Source: Bacteroidota bacterium (GTDB lineage Bacteria > Bacteroidota > Bacteroidia > Flavobacteriales > Flavobacteriaceae). From it: a stretch of DNA of 16,219 nt. Positions 6,250 through 16,040 of the stretch are shown here, in pieces (position 1 is the first letter of the stretch; every line of letters starts with the position of its first letter). The position numbers were made by a program, and so were the translations under genes. Below the pieces are notes generated by a model that worked only from the letters and a program-made list of their open reading frames with translations, made no database searches and was not told the origin of the DNA. The DNA lies in contig JAJRSY010000198.1 in NCBI GenBank assembly GCA_024278565.1, positions 1 through 16,219 on the forward strand. Direction: 5' to 3'.

Positions 6250-7364
6250 GGCACTAACTTATAAACCCCCTTACCCTCAACGGCCACATAGATCAAGCCA
6301 TCGGGACCTTCCTTTACATCACGTACACGACCGATATCGACCATCAGTTTTTCTTGGCTGACTACCTTTGTACCGTCCATTTCCAAACGTTCTAGATATT
6401 GAAATACCAGAGATCCAACGAGCAGGCTTCCGTTCCAGTCACTGCCATAAGTATCGGTGGTGATAAAGGTCATGCCGCTCGGCGCAATAGAGGGCGTCCA
6501 ATGGTGGATTGGTTGCTCCATACCCTCCTTTTCGGTAATATCGGTAATGGGGGTGCCGCTGTAGTTGATGCCATAAGTGATGACCGGCCAACCGTAGTTT
6601 GCACCGGCTTTTACGATATTGATCTCATCGCCGCCCTTTGGACCATGTTCATGATTCCAAATTTCACCGGTTTCAGGGTGTTTGACCATGCCCTGTGGGT
6701 TTCTATGTCCGTAACTGTAAATCGCCGTTTTGGCACCATCCGTTCCTACAAAGGGGTTGTCTTCGGGAATTCTTCCATCATCGAAAAAGCGATAGATCTT
6801 GCCTCCGTCACGGGTAATATCCTGCGGATTTTCATCACGTGCCCCCCGTTCTCCGATTGATAGATAAAGATAGCCGTTGTTGTCGAACTCAATACGTGAA
6901 CCAAAATGCTGCCCCTTTGTAGTATTGGGTGAGGCTTTGTACAATAATTCATTGTCAATCAGTGAATTGTCAACTAATTTTGCACGTATTAAAGCGGTAT
7001 TTCCTCCTTTTTCCTCTCCTTCGGAAGAAACGTACGAAATATAGACCCAACCATTGTTTTCATAGTCCGGGTGCAGTTCAATATCCAATAGCCCACCTTG
7101 TCCTCTTTCATAAACCTCGGGCACATTGGCAACCGTGGTCTTTTTGCCATCTTTAAAATGTACGAGCGTCCCCGATCTTTCGGTGACCAGCATACTGCCA
7201 TCGGGCAAGAACACCATACCCCACGGAATCTGCATTTCATCGATCAGTAATTGTGGTGAAAAAGGCACCTTATCGGGTGTAATAGCTTTATTTTCAACAT
7301 CTTGTGCGCAAGATTGATTTAGCATTACAACGAATAAGCAAGCAAGTAGTACACTATTTTTCAT
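6240..7364 (-). CDS. PQQ-dependent aldose sugar dehydrogenase-like lipoprotein
   Basis: The 374-residue product is a six-bladed propeller of the soluble glucose/sorbosone dehydrogenase family, which oxidises sugars using PQQ. Motifs in order: IPWGMVFLPDG (46-56), GQGGLLDIELHPDY (88-101), GQHFGSRIEF with His153 as the likely base, GHRNPQG (219-225), HEHGPKGGDEIN (238-249), NYGWP (256-260), APSGM (294-298) and GRVRDVKEGPDGLIYV (345-360). The N terminus MKNSVLLACLFVVMLNQSC is a lipoprotein signal with Cys19 as the lipidated residue, placing the enzyme in the periplasm or on the outer membrane. Length is normal for the family. The cytochrome encoded downstream on the same strand is a plausible electron acceptor. 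No PQQ biosynthesis genes are in the window; the natural substrate is unknown. The last residues and the stop fall in a GC-rich repeat. Confidence 0.92.
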   Translation of the reverse strand: MKNSVLLACLFVVMLNQSCAQDVENKAITPDKVPFSPQLLIDEMQIPWGMVFLPDGSMLVTERSGTLVHFKDGKKTTVANVPEVYERGQGGLLDIELHPDYENNGWVYISYVSSEGEEKGGNTALIRAKLVDNSLIDNELLYKASPNTTKGQHFGSRIEFDNNGYLYLSIGERGARDENPQDITRDGGKIYRFFDDGRIPEDNPFVGTDGAKTAIYSYGHRNPQGMVKHPETGEIWNHEHGPKGGDEINIVKAGANYGWPVITYGINYSGTPITDITEKEGMEQPIHHWTPSIAPSGMTFITTDTYGSDWNGSLLVGSLVFQYLERLEMDGTKVVSQEKLMVDIGRVRDVKEGPDGLIYVAVEGKGVYKLVPAP

Positions 7365-7501
7365 AATCGGTCGTTAATTGTAATGATATAAGGTAAACCT
7401 TTAGCGACTAAATATAACAAGAATTTATAAGTTTAAATAATTACACTGAAGAATAGTGCGGTTCCCAAACCAAGGTGTTCTTACCCAATTCGACTTAACC
7501 T

Positions 7502-10500
7502 ATGCTTCCTAAAAAACCACAGCATATTCTGTATGCGCTACTATTGCTGACTTTATCGGTAGTATGTACTACTGCCTTAGCAAACACCAAGACATTTACT
7601 TTTTTAACAGAGGTGGTCTCTATGCTAGAAACGGCTACAAACGACGCTACCCCTGATGCGACGGTAGTCTCTGTTGATAATACTTCTGTTGGCAGATCAA
7701 AAACAAACATAAGGGCGATCAATGCACCGATGTTCGCCACCATCATTCAAGGTGACGGGATGACTACCGTAGAGTGTACCAATGACGGTAGTACTGTCGC
7801 GCGATTTAATTTATGTGGTGATTTTGACAATAGGGTCATTACCCTTCAAGGTTCGCCCAGTAATGTAATATGGGAGCAGTTGACCGGCTGTACACCAAAT
7901 TTAGAAGATAATTGCCCTGAAGCGGGTAGCCCGGGATGTACCTATAACCAAGTGCAGGCGGGTCAACAAACTTTTAACCTTGACGCCAGTACTATCCCTG
8001 CAGCTACCGGTGCCGAGTTTCGTGTTAACGTAAATGGCGGGCAATGGTATTACTTCAAGGTATCTAAAATCGATCTTAACCAACAATTTGTTAAAACGGA
8101 CGCTATCTGTGGTAACCTTGGTAGAATTCAAATTACAGGTCTTTCTCCTGCTTGGGAATACTCAATAGATAACGGCAGTGGCTTTGGTCCATGGCAATTG
8201 CCCACATTTGAAGACCTGGCCCCTGGCATTTACAATGTCAAAGCCCGTCAACAAGGCGTGTCGGGTGGTTGTGAATACCCTTACGCCCCAATTGAGATTT
8301 TACAGCAAGATATCACTATCGATGTAACTTTTACCGATGCGCAATGTTCGGGAGATACAGGTTCGGTAACGGTCACCGCCAATGGTGTTCCCGGTCCCTA
8401 CAAATATACCTTGTTGGATGCCAGTGGTATCCCGCAGGAATTTACAACGTTCATTGCCGACAACCCCTATACTTTTTCAGCGGTTGGTTTTGGTACGTAC
8501 ACCGTTCAGGTAGAGACACAGCAATGTACGGGCGATCTCCTAAACGGCATTGACCCCCCTCGTCAAGATCTTGATACGGCCGGTAACCCTATAGTAATAG
8601 GAAACGGCTTGGCGGCCTTGGATGCCTCGACCGAAGTAAACAGCAGTTTTGGTTGTGCAACGATTACTGATGTCGATATCACAGTGAACACCACCGGGGG
8701 ATCCGCACCTTATACCTTTATAGTGAACGGAGCTGGCTCGGCCAGTCCTTCTTATACAGGTAGTACGACATATACGGTAACCGCTGCCGGAACCTATGAC
8801 TTTGTAATAACCGATAGCAATGGTTGTACGATTGCCGCCTCTTCGAATGTAGAGGATCTTGCGCCACCAACGGTAAACGCCACTGGTATCGACGGCAGCT
8901 GTTCAAACGGTGGTGCAAAAATTAATTTCAATGTAGTAAATTCAAATGGGTATAACCTTTCTTTCCGTATCGCGGCTGCTGACCCATGGGATACCAACCC
9001 TGTAATATCGGTTCCTGCCGGAACTTACAATAATCTTGAGGTAAGATACCAACAAGGTAGTTTTGAATGTACTTTGGCGCTTCCTCCGGTTACGGTAACC
9101 AATGTGGGGGTGATTACGGGATCTGCGACAAAAATCGCAGATCGTACCTGCGATGGCCTCGGTGGAACCGTTGGAGGACAAATTGATTTTGGTGCTGCGA
9201 GCGGCGGCTCGGGCAGTGGGTATGTGTTCAGTATTGATGGCCTTAATTTCACCGCGACCACATCGTACCCCGATCTTGTGACCGGTACCTATACACCCAT
9301 GGTAGAAGATGATGGTGGATGTCGTTTAGAGCTTACACCCATAACCATATTGGATGTAGACCCACCAACTGATATCGATTTTGTACAGAGCAACATCAGT
9401 TGTGCTTCGAATACTTCTGATGTACAGCTTACCGCAACCAGTACCGCGGCAATAACCAATTATTCGATTATTAGTCCGGTTACCATTAACAATGGTGCCA
9501 GCGATACCTTTGTAGGATTAAGCACAACGACCTCCTATATTTTTCAGGTGACCGATGCGAATAACTGTACCTATACCGAGGGCTTTACCCCAGCATTGCT
9601 CAGTTCGATCAGGGCACGGGTGAAATCTGGAGGCGATACCAAAGTATGTACCAGTGCCACCGATGGATCGGGCACTTTTCTTATAGACGGATTCACAAAC
9701 AACTACACTTATAATATAAATGCAGGTGCAGAGAGTGCCGCGCAGAATGCGGGAGAGGTAGATATTACCGCTCTGGGTGCAGGAACCTATACCATTACGG
9801 TTACCGATGTCGATACGGGCTGTACCGATACCGCCAGTATAACGGTCGAAGAACCTGCTACGCCTTTGAGTTTATCGGGTACTGTAACCGATATGAGCTG
9901 TGCGAACGGTAATTTGGGCAGGGTAGTGGCCAATGCTACAGGTGGATGGAGCAATAATCGCTATACCCTAGTATTCCCAGGCGGAGCTACAACTGTTGGG
10001 CCTAAGACAGGACCGACCTTTGGTAATCTTTCCGTTACTGGCACGTATACCCTTTCGGTAACCGATGCCGAAGGATGTACCGATACATTTAATTTTGATC
10101 TTACACCAATAGATGCACCGACCATTAGTTTAGATGCCGCTGCGTCCGATTTCTGCTACGTTCCCGGTACGGGAGCAACCATGGTCGTGACCTCAACAGC
10201 GGGGTCAGCGGCAATCGGTACACACCAATATAGAATAAACGGCGGTCCTTTACAGGCAAGTCCCATCTTCCCTGGTCTTAGTCCGGGTAACTATACGTTG
10301 GAAGTAGTTGATGGAAATAGCTGTAGTGACGACATCAATATTACGGTGCGCCCACAGTTAAGGGTGAATACGAGCATAGAGACCGAGATACCCTGTGGTG
10401 GTGCCGACGGACAGATACGTGTTCTGGTTACCGGAGGATATTTGGCAAATGCCACCCCCAAGAATTATGAGGTGAGTATTGATAATGGAGGTAGTTTTTC

Positions 10501-13500
10501 AGCCCCCGTACCCTTTACTTCGAACAATTTCCTTTATGATACCAACGTACCCGGTGACTATATCTTTAGGGTATCTGACAATGAAGGCTGTATTGCTGTA
10601 TCAACAATGATTACGTTGAACCCACCACAATCAATAGACCCGGCGACCGTAGTGGTCACCCCGGCAAGTTGTGGACTTACCAATAACGGTATTGTTACCA
10701 TAACCCCTGATGCGACCAGTGGTGTGCCTGCCTACCTCATTAGCTTTGACGGTGGTACTTTCGGTACACAATCCACTTTTTCGGACTTGGTCGCAGGGCA
10801 GACCTATGCCTATGTGGTCCGTGATTCAAGGGGTTGTGAGACCCTACCTGCTTCGGTAACCATTCCTTTGGATGGTACCCCGCTGCCCGATGCGACGGTA
10901 GCGCCCACATTGGCCGTTTGTAGTGCCAGTGTGGTCGAAGGCACGGTTCAGGTTACCAGTGTAACTGGGGGTACTGCGGACTTCACCTATATTCTTGAGG
11001 ATGAGTTCGGTACAGAAATCGCACGAATAGGGCCAACGGCCAGTACAAGTGAGACCTTTAGCAATTTGGCACCGGGCAACTATACGGTTGTTACCATTGA
11101 TGCCCTTGGTTGTAGGGATACCGATTCGGTTACCGTGGACCAGACAACGGTTACGGTCATTCCCGACTCCGTTATTCCCGTTTGTACCTTAACGGGTTTT
11201 AGCAATACGGTGGAAATTTTTGGAGGTGTTGGTCCGTTCTTGATCCGTTTGGAGAACGATCCGAGTGCGCCTGTAACGCCAAATATTCCTCCGAGAAGAC
11301 ATACTTTTAACGGTTTGCAGTTTGGCGTGACCTATACGGTCGAGGTAACCGATGTGGGTACGGGCTGTATTTATTTAGTGGAGATTCCACCTGTTACCGG
11401 TCCATCTACTTTGGATGTTACCGCTAGTACAACTGCTGGGTATTGTGATATTAACCGTAATGGCCAGATTACCTATGACATTAATGGTTTTGCCCCCAAC
11501 AGTAATTTGGTGGTCGAATTATTGAATACCGATACAGGGGTTCGAATTACCTTAGAATCGCCAATCAATGTATCGCCTACACATTCGGGAACACACGAAA
11601 CGCTTCCGGGCAACTATCAGATAATAGTGACCGACCTTACCGATAACTGTACCGATGCGGCTTCTGTAACAATCGTACAGAATCTACCATCCATAGATAT
11701 TTTGACCTTGACACCGGCTAATTGTACCGCTGATGGTTCGATTACCGTACAAGGGAACGGCGGTGCTGGCGGTCCCTATACCTTCGCCTTTATGTCGGTA
11801 GGTACACCCCCGACACCAGGTGATTTTACACCTGCCACCACCTTTTTTGGCCCTGCCGGAAATTATGATGTATATGTAAGCGACAACCTAGGTTGTACTT
11901 CGTTTGCGATTGCAGAGATCATTACTTTGGATCCCGCATTGCCGATACCGACTTTTGTGGTCGGCAACCAATGCGCCGTTGCATCGCCTTCTTTTGATAT
12001 TATCGTTAGTGTACCAGCAACAGTCGCTACCCCAAGATTTACCTTGGGCGGTGATACCCAGTTTGGGGTATTGAATGCTGGTAACTGGGAATATACCTTT
12101 ACCGTAGGTACCCCGGGCAATTACATTGTTGATGTTATAGATGCTAACGGTTGTACCAGTCAAGGCACTGCGGTCGTCTACGAATTTCTCTCAGCTTCTG
12201 GAGGTTTCAGTACCGAATCTACTTGTAATGATGCCGATGGTATAATTACCATAATACCCAATGGAGGTAGTGGTGATTTTGATTTCGTACTTACCGGTAC
12301 CGATCATCTAAGCAACCCAGTAAGTATATCACAAAATAACAATCCCGTATTTACGGCAATGAGCCCCGGAAGCTATCAAGTATTGGTAACCGATAACCTG
12401 GTGACCGATGGTGTTTCAAACTGTACCTTCTTGGTTTCGAACATCAATTTAGATGCGGCCATAATGCCGGTAATATTACCGACAACCCCAGAAAATGTAA
12501 CCTGTGCAGGTGATATTGATGGAAGTATAGATATTGTACTTCAAGCAGGAACGGATGCCGACGGACCAATAGATTACCGTTTGTTGGACTTCGTTTCAAG
12601 AGTGTTGATCACTAATAATGCATCAGGATCTTTCCCCGGTCTAGCCGCCGGAAGCTATGAGGTTGAGGTGGTGTCCACTAGAAACTGTACCGCCCTGTCG
12701 GGCGAACTGGTGATTATTGAGCCCCCTGCATTCACAATAAGTGCTGCTGCACCTGATTTTACATGTGAGCCTGGAGCCAATCGATTTAGCTCTACCACAA
12801 TTACGGTAACCCTAACGAGTCCGGGTACTCCCACAAATTACCGATATAGCATAACAGGTTTTGAAAACTACCAGACCGGTAACACTTTTGAGATCGTTGA
12901 CAATGGTAGTGTACAGAATATAACCGTATATGCCATTGATGATAATGGGTGTGAGACTACTACTAGTGTTAGTATTAACCCACCAATGGATGTTACTTCG
13001 TCTATAGTGCAGGTCGATCCCTTAAACTGTAGGGATCCAGAGCGTGTACGCATTGACGTAGTAGGAACAACTGATTTTACCGTATCGGCCATATCGGCTG
13101 TAGCCGTAGCCCCCGTAACCAATACACCGGGTAATAGTTTTGTAGAAGTTTTGTTGCCAGTTGCTGGAGACTACCTTTTCGAAATTACGGACAACACACC
13201 TTTGGGCTGTGTATACCCCATGCCCAAATATACGGTCATAGAGCCCATACAGCCAACAGTGGTGATCAGTGAGGCCAGCCCAGTACAATGTTTTGGTGCC
13301 AGTGATGGAGCCTTGACGATCGAGGTTACCGATTATACGGGGTTATATTCTTATACCGTATACGAAGGAAGCGATATCACAAAGACAACGCCTTTGGCAA
13401 CAGGTAATTTAGATACAGCCAACAACCCGGAAACGATTTCCGGCCTGCCTGGGGGGAATTTCTTTGTAGAGGTGGTTTCAACTGCGATGCCTTTCTGCAT

Positions 13501-16015
13501 CTCTGATAGCAATGTGGCAACCATACGTACCCCGAACGACACCTTGGATGTATCTGCCGTGGAAGCTGGCAATGTAAGTTGTAACGACAATATGGGTAAA
13601 ATAGAGGCCACTGGTATTGGTGGTTGGGATACTACTCCCTATGAATTCAGATTATTAAGGGATGATGGTTCTGGTTATGTTGAGGTGGTGGCCTATTCGA
13701 ACAACAATGAATTTGAAAACTTGGCGAGCGGTGATTACCGAGTAGAGATAAGGGATGTGGAAGGTTGTACAGCTACCTTTGATATCAATCTGCCCATCGT
13801 GCCACCGATTGATGCTGGTATACGCGAACCGCTGGCATTACAATGCCCGAATGGCAATAATGCCATTTTGGAAGCCTATGACCCCACAAGTGGTGATGCC
13901 ACTACGGCAACTGCTGGGGCAACAGGTGGTTTTGCAGGTGCGGGCTACAATTATAGATTACTGTATTTGAACAGCAACGACAATACTGACATTGTTTCAA
14001 CCAGTGGGTTGCAGAACACACCGACCTTTATTGGTGCCAGTGGTGGTTTTATCAGCGGTGGTTGGTACGCCATAGAAGTATCATCTAGTTATGATTGTAT
14101 TTTTGTGACCGTACCGTATTTTGTTAACCCACCACCACCGATTGAACCACGGTTGGTACAGACACGTGTGCCCGGTTGTGGGGGTGACGGTCAAATGCGC
14201 TTATTTATCAATAATCACGATCCTCTATCGAATTTTGAATATGAGTACCGAAGAATACCAACGGCAGGGCCTGGCGACCCTTGGTTGCCTATGGAGGTTA
14301 TGGGTGTTCCAGCAACAGAGGTTTTTCTGACAGGAATCGGTTTCCCGACTACCAGTTATCAATATGAGGTTCGAAAAAAGAATGCCTCCAATACGTGTTT
14401 GCCGGTAAACTCAAACGGTATTACGATGACTGATGCGGTAGGTATTACTTTATTGCCTAACCTGCCCGACGACATTTCTTGTAATTCTGAGATTGATGGT
14501 AGAATTGAGTCTTTCATCAGTGGGGGAGTTGGTGGTGAAATGTTCACCTTGTACAATGGTGACCCTGTTGATGCCTTTAGTCCCGCAGCAACGGCAACCG
14601 TCTTTAGAGGACCACAGGACAATGGTACCTTTGAGGGACTGCCCCCAGGCACCGACTATTATATTGCAGTGACAAGTGGTGTTACCTGTAGCGATATAGC
14701 AGGTCCGTTTGAAATTGTGAGACCTGAACCGATTATTTATACAACGGTGCCAACCCCTGTGACCTGTAATGGTGAGCAAGATGGCACCATTGCGATCGAA
14801 GTGACCAGTGGTGGTGTTGGACTGATACAATTTGCCATTGCACCCAATTTCAATGAGTTCTTTAGTGATCCTGATCCGCTGAATGCAGGAACCTATACCT
14901 TTACAGATTTGGCGGCCGGTACTTATGAGATTTTGATCCAAGATGAAAACGGGTGTTTTGAGAGGCAAATGGTAGAAGTTACCGAACCTGAAGTATTGAG
15001 CGCTACCCTTGTTGACTCATCACCTGAAACCTGTATCGGTTTTCAAGATGGTACGGCACAAATGGCCATTACTGGGGGTACACCTTTTGTAGATGCTATA
15101 ACTTCCGTGACCTACTTTGAGACCAAATTGATTGGGCCCAATTCAGATGGTAGCGAGGTTTTCGTTCGAAATGACAATCTGTATTTTGACAACTTGGTCG
15201 GTGGTGCATCTTACATTGTTGAGATACGAGATGCCAATGGCTGCCTTACAGATATTATAATACCCATTGCAATAGGTGTTGACCTTACTGCAGAGCCTGT
15301 TGTTCAATATGGTTGTGAGGGTATTTTCCCGAACAGCACGGCAACGGTGAACATGCAGGATACCAGCTTAATGCCCGATTTATTGTTTGCCTTGGATCCA
15401 GTTGATCCAACAGATGCCATAAGTGCCTTGGCAGGCACCCAAACTACATGGGGCGATTTGCCGGCAGGTGACCATATCGTATATATCTATCACCAGAACG
15501 GGTGTACAAATTCTGTGCAGTTCTCGACAGAAGTATATGATCCATTGACATTGACTGCTGAAAAAACAGGTCCGAACGAGGTGACTGCTATCGCAGAAGG
15601 AGGATATGGTAATTATGAGTTTTTCTTTCAAGGTGAATCAACAGGAACCGAGACCGTGTTCTTGACGAATGAGAGTACAAATGTTACCGTAGAGGTGAGA
15701 GATGAAAGAGGCTGTGTAGCTGTGGTTACCATACCATTTGTTTTTGACGGTATGTTGGAAATTCCGAATTTCTTTACTCCCGATGGTGATAACAATAATG
15801 ACGTATGGTTTCCTAAAAACCGTGAATTCTTCCCCAGTATTGAGGTCAAGATCTATGATCGCTACGGAAGGGTAGTGGCCATCTTGAACCAAATTGAAAC
15901 TTGGGATGGTACGTATGAGGGCAATGACCTTCCCACTGGTGATTATTGGTATGTGGTCAATGCAAATGACAAGAGTAAAATACGTTACGTTGGTCATTTT
16001 ACCTTGTATAGATAG
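7502..16015 (+). CDS. Giant SprB-like repeat adhesin with type IX secretion C-terminal domain
   Basis: This 2837-residue protein is built for export to the cell surface. Residues 1-27 are a Sec signal peptide (ILYALLLLTLSVV, cleavage probably after ALA at 25-27). Residues about 78-200 form an N-terminal domain (TTVECTNDGSTVARFNLCGDF, then IDNGSGFGPW near 220) that resembles flavobacterial gliding-motility-associated proteins. From about 210 to 2748 come about 29 SprB-like units. Residues about 2751-2837 are a CHU_C/gliding-motility C-terminal domain (IPNFFTPDGDNNNDVW, VKIYDRYGRVV, GNDLPTGDYWYVV, GHFTLYR), the type B signal for type IX secretion. The composition is rich in Thr, Asp and Gly, as expected outside the cell. 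The frame is intact. Start ATG 7502 gives the signal peptide directly; no Shine-Dalgarno is seen. Likely roles are adhesion or gliding, by analogy with SprB. A PorP/SprF-type partner gene often follows such genes; the window ends too soon to see it. Confidence 0.93.
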   Translation: MLPKKPQHILYALLLLTLSVVCTTALANTKTFTFLTEVVSMLETATNDATPDATVVSVDNTSVGRSKTNIRAINAPMFATIIQGDGMTTVECTNDGSTVARFNLCGDFDNRVITLQGSPSNVIWEQLTGCTPNLEDNCPEAGSPGCTYNQVQAGQQTFNLDASTIPAATGAEFRVNVNGGQWYYFKVSKIDLNQQFVKTDAICGNLGRIQITGLSPAWEYSIDNGSGFGPWQLPTFEDLAPGIYNVKARQQGVSGGCEYPYAPIEILQQDITIDVTFTDAQCSGDTGSVTVTANGVPGPYKYTLLDASGIPQEFTTFIADNPYTFSAVGFGTYTVQVETQQCTGDLLNGIDPPRQDLDTAGNPIVIGNGLAALDASTEVNSSFGCATITDVDITVNTTGGSAPYTFIVNGAGSASPSYTGSTTYTVTAAGTYDFVITDSNGCTIAASSNVEDLAPPTVNATGIDGSCSNGGAKINFNVVNSNGYNLSFRIAAADPWDTNPVISVPAGTYNNLEVRYQQGSFECTLALPPVTVTNVGVITGSATKIADRTCDGLGGTVGGQIDFGAASGGSGSGYVFSIDGLNFTATTSYPDLVTGTYTPMVEDDGGCRLELTPITILDVDPPTDIDFVQSNISCASNTSDVQLTATSTAAITNYSIISPVTINNGASDTFVGLSTTTSYIFQVTDANNCTYTEGFTPALLSSIRARVKSGGDTKVCTSATDGSGTFLIDGFTNNYTYNINAGAESAAQNAGEVDITALGAGTYTITVTDVDTGCTDTASITVEEPATPLSLSGTVTDMSCANGNLGRVVANATGGWSNNRYTLVFPGGATTVGPKTGPTFGNLSVTGTYTLSVTDAEGCTDTFNFDLTPIDAPTISLDAAASDFCYVPGTGATMVVTSTAGSAAIGTHQYRINGGPLQASPIFPGLSPGNYTLEVVDGNSCSDDINITVRPQLRVNTSIETEIPCGGADGQIRVLVTGGYLANATPKNYEVSIDNGGSFSAPVPFTSNNFLYDTNVPGDYIFRVSDNEGCIAVSTMITLNPPQSIDPATVVVTPASCGLTNNGIVTITPDATSGVPAYLISFDGGTFGTQSTFSDLVAGQTYAYVVRDSRGCETLPASVTIPLDGTPLPDATVAPTLAVCSASVVEGTVQVTSVTGGTADFTYILEDEFGTEIARIGPTASTSETFSNLAPGNYTVVTIDALGCRDTDSVTVDQTTVTVIPDSVIPVCTLTGFSNTVEIFGGVGPFLIRLENDPSAPVTPNIPPRRHTFNGLQFGVTYTVEVTDVGTGCIYLVEIPPVTGPSTLDVTASTTAGYCDINRNGQITYDINGFAPNSNLVVELLNTDTGVRITLESPINVSPTHSGTHETLPGNYQIIVTDLTDNCTDAASVTIVQNLPSIDILTLTPANCTADGSITVQGNGGAGGPYTFAFMSVGTPPTPGDFTPATTFFGPAGNYDVYVSDNLGCTSFAIAEIITLDPALPIPTFVVGNQCAVASPSFDIIVSVPATVATPRFTLGGDTQFGVLNAGNWEYTFTVGTPGNYIVDVIDANGCTSQGTAVVYEFLSASGGFSTESTCNDADGIITIIPNGGSGDFDFVLTGTDHLSNPVSISQNNNPVFTAMSPGSYQVLVTDNLVTDGVSNCTFLVSNINLDAAIMPVILPTTPENVTCAGDIDGSIDIVLQAGTDADGPIDYRLLDFVSRVLITNNASGSFPGLAAGSYEVEVVSTRNCTALSGELVIIEPPAFTISAAAPDFTCEPGANRFSSTTITVTLTSPGTPTNYRYSITGFENYQTGNTFEIVDNGSVQNITVYAIDDNGCETTTSVSINPPMDVTSSIVQVDPLNCRDPERVRIDVVGTTDFTVSAISAVAVAPVTNTPGNSFVEVLLPVAGDYLFEITDNTPLGCVYPMPKYTVIEPIQPTVVISEASPVQCFGASDGALTIEVTDYTGLYSYTVYEGSDITKTTPLATGNLDTANNPETISGLPGGNFFVEVVSTAMPFCISDSNVATIRTPNDTLDVSAVEAGNVSCNDNMGKIEATGIGGWDTTPYEFRLLRDDGSGYVEVVAYSNNNEFENLASGDYRVEIRDVEGCTATFDINLPIVPPIDAGIREPLALQCPNGNNAILEAYDPTSGDATTATAGATGGFAGAGYNYRLLYLNSNDNTDIVSTSGLQNTPTFIGASGGFISGGWYAIEVSSSYDCIFVTVPYFVNPPPPIEPRLVQTRVPGCGGDGQMRLFINNHDPLSNFEYEYRRIPTAGPGDPWLPMEVMGVPATEVFLTGIGFPTTSYQYEVRKKNASNTCLPVNSNGITMTDAVGITLLPNLPDDISCNSEIDGRIESFISGGVGGEMFTLYNGDPVDAFSPAATATVFRGPQDNGTFEGLPPGTDYYIAVTSGVTCSDIAGPFEIVRPEPIIYTTVPTPVTCNGEQDGTIAIEVTSGGVGLIQFAIAPNFNEFFSDPDPLNAGTYTFTDLAAGTYEILIQDENGCFERQMVEVTEPEVLSATLVDSSPETCIGFQDGTAQMAITGGTPFVDAITSVTYFETKLIGPNSDGSEVFVRNDNLYFDNLVGGASYIVEIRDANGCLTDIIIPIAIGVDLTAEPVVQYGCEGIFPNSTATVNMQDTSLMPDLLFALDPVDPTDAISALAGTQTTWGDLPAGDHIVYIYHQNGCTNSVQFSTEVYDPLTLTAEKTGPNEVTAIAEGGYGNYEFFFQGESTGTETVFLTNESTNVTVEVRDERGCVAVVTIPFVFDGMLEIPNFFTPDGDNNNDVWFPKNREFFPSIEVKIYDRYGRVVAILNQIETWDGTYEGNDLPTGDYWYVVNANDKSKIRYVGHFTLYR
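8138..15745 (+). repeat. About 29 tandem SprB-like protein repeats
   Basis: Units average about 88 residues and are diverged, so this is repetition at protein rather than DNA level. A typical unit opens with a Cys and a Gly (VTCNGEQDGTIAIEV), has a GG turn and an aromatic strand (GGSAPYTF), then a late motif such as LAAGTYEILIQDENGCF or VTGTYTLSVTDAEGCT. Most units thus carry one Cys near the start and one near the end. A few units are irregular, for example the one around 14050-14110, where the end motif reads GGWYAIEVSSSYDCIF. I counted units by the closing motif, so the number could be off by one or two. Confidence 0.85.
15752..16012 (+). other. Region encoding the CHU_C-type C-terminal secretion domain
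   Basis: These codons encode residues about 2751-2837, ending directly at the stop. FTPDGDNNNDVW is an Asp/Asn-rich loop of the kind that binds calcium, followed by VKIYDRYGRVV, WDGTYEGNDLPTGDYWYVV and a terminal GHFTLYR. This is the hallmark of the type B type IX secretion C-terminal domain, usually recognised by the machinery that exports SprB-like proteins together with a PorP/SprF partner. Confidence 0.92.
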
Positions 16016-16040
16016 GCCCCTGACCCCCAAAGGGGGGGGA
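16013..16040 (+). repeat. CCCCCAAAGGGGG hairpin repeat at the adhesin stop codon
   Basis: The TAG stop runs directly into GCCCCTGACCCCCAAAGGGG, followed by more G. The stem is CCCCC (16024-16028) against the G8 run (16032-16039) with an AAA loop. It matches the element at the dehydrogenase stop in sequence and in orientation relative to the gene. Confidence 0.75.

Noticed and set aside
6089..6361. Plus-strand 90-codon frame
   Set aside because: It is made of palindrome B, the GC hairpin and the antisense of the dehydrogenase 3' end.
7428..7435. TAAGTTTA as a -7 element for the giant gene
   Set aside because: It has one mismatch to TAnnTTTG and no TTG at the -33 position; in AT-rich sequence this is too weak to annotate.
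14450..14968. 172-codon antisense frame inside the giant adhesin gene
   Set aside because: The plus-strand frame shows clear SprB-like repeats throughout; long antisense frames are expected from its codon composition and this one resembles no family.
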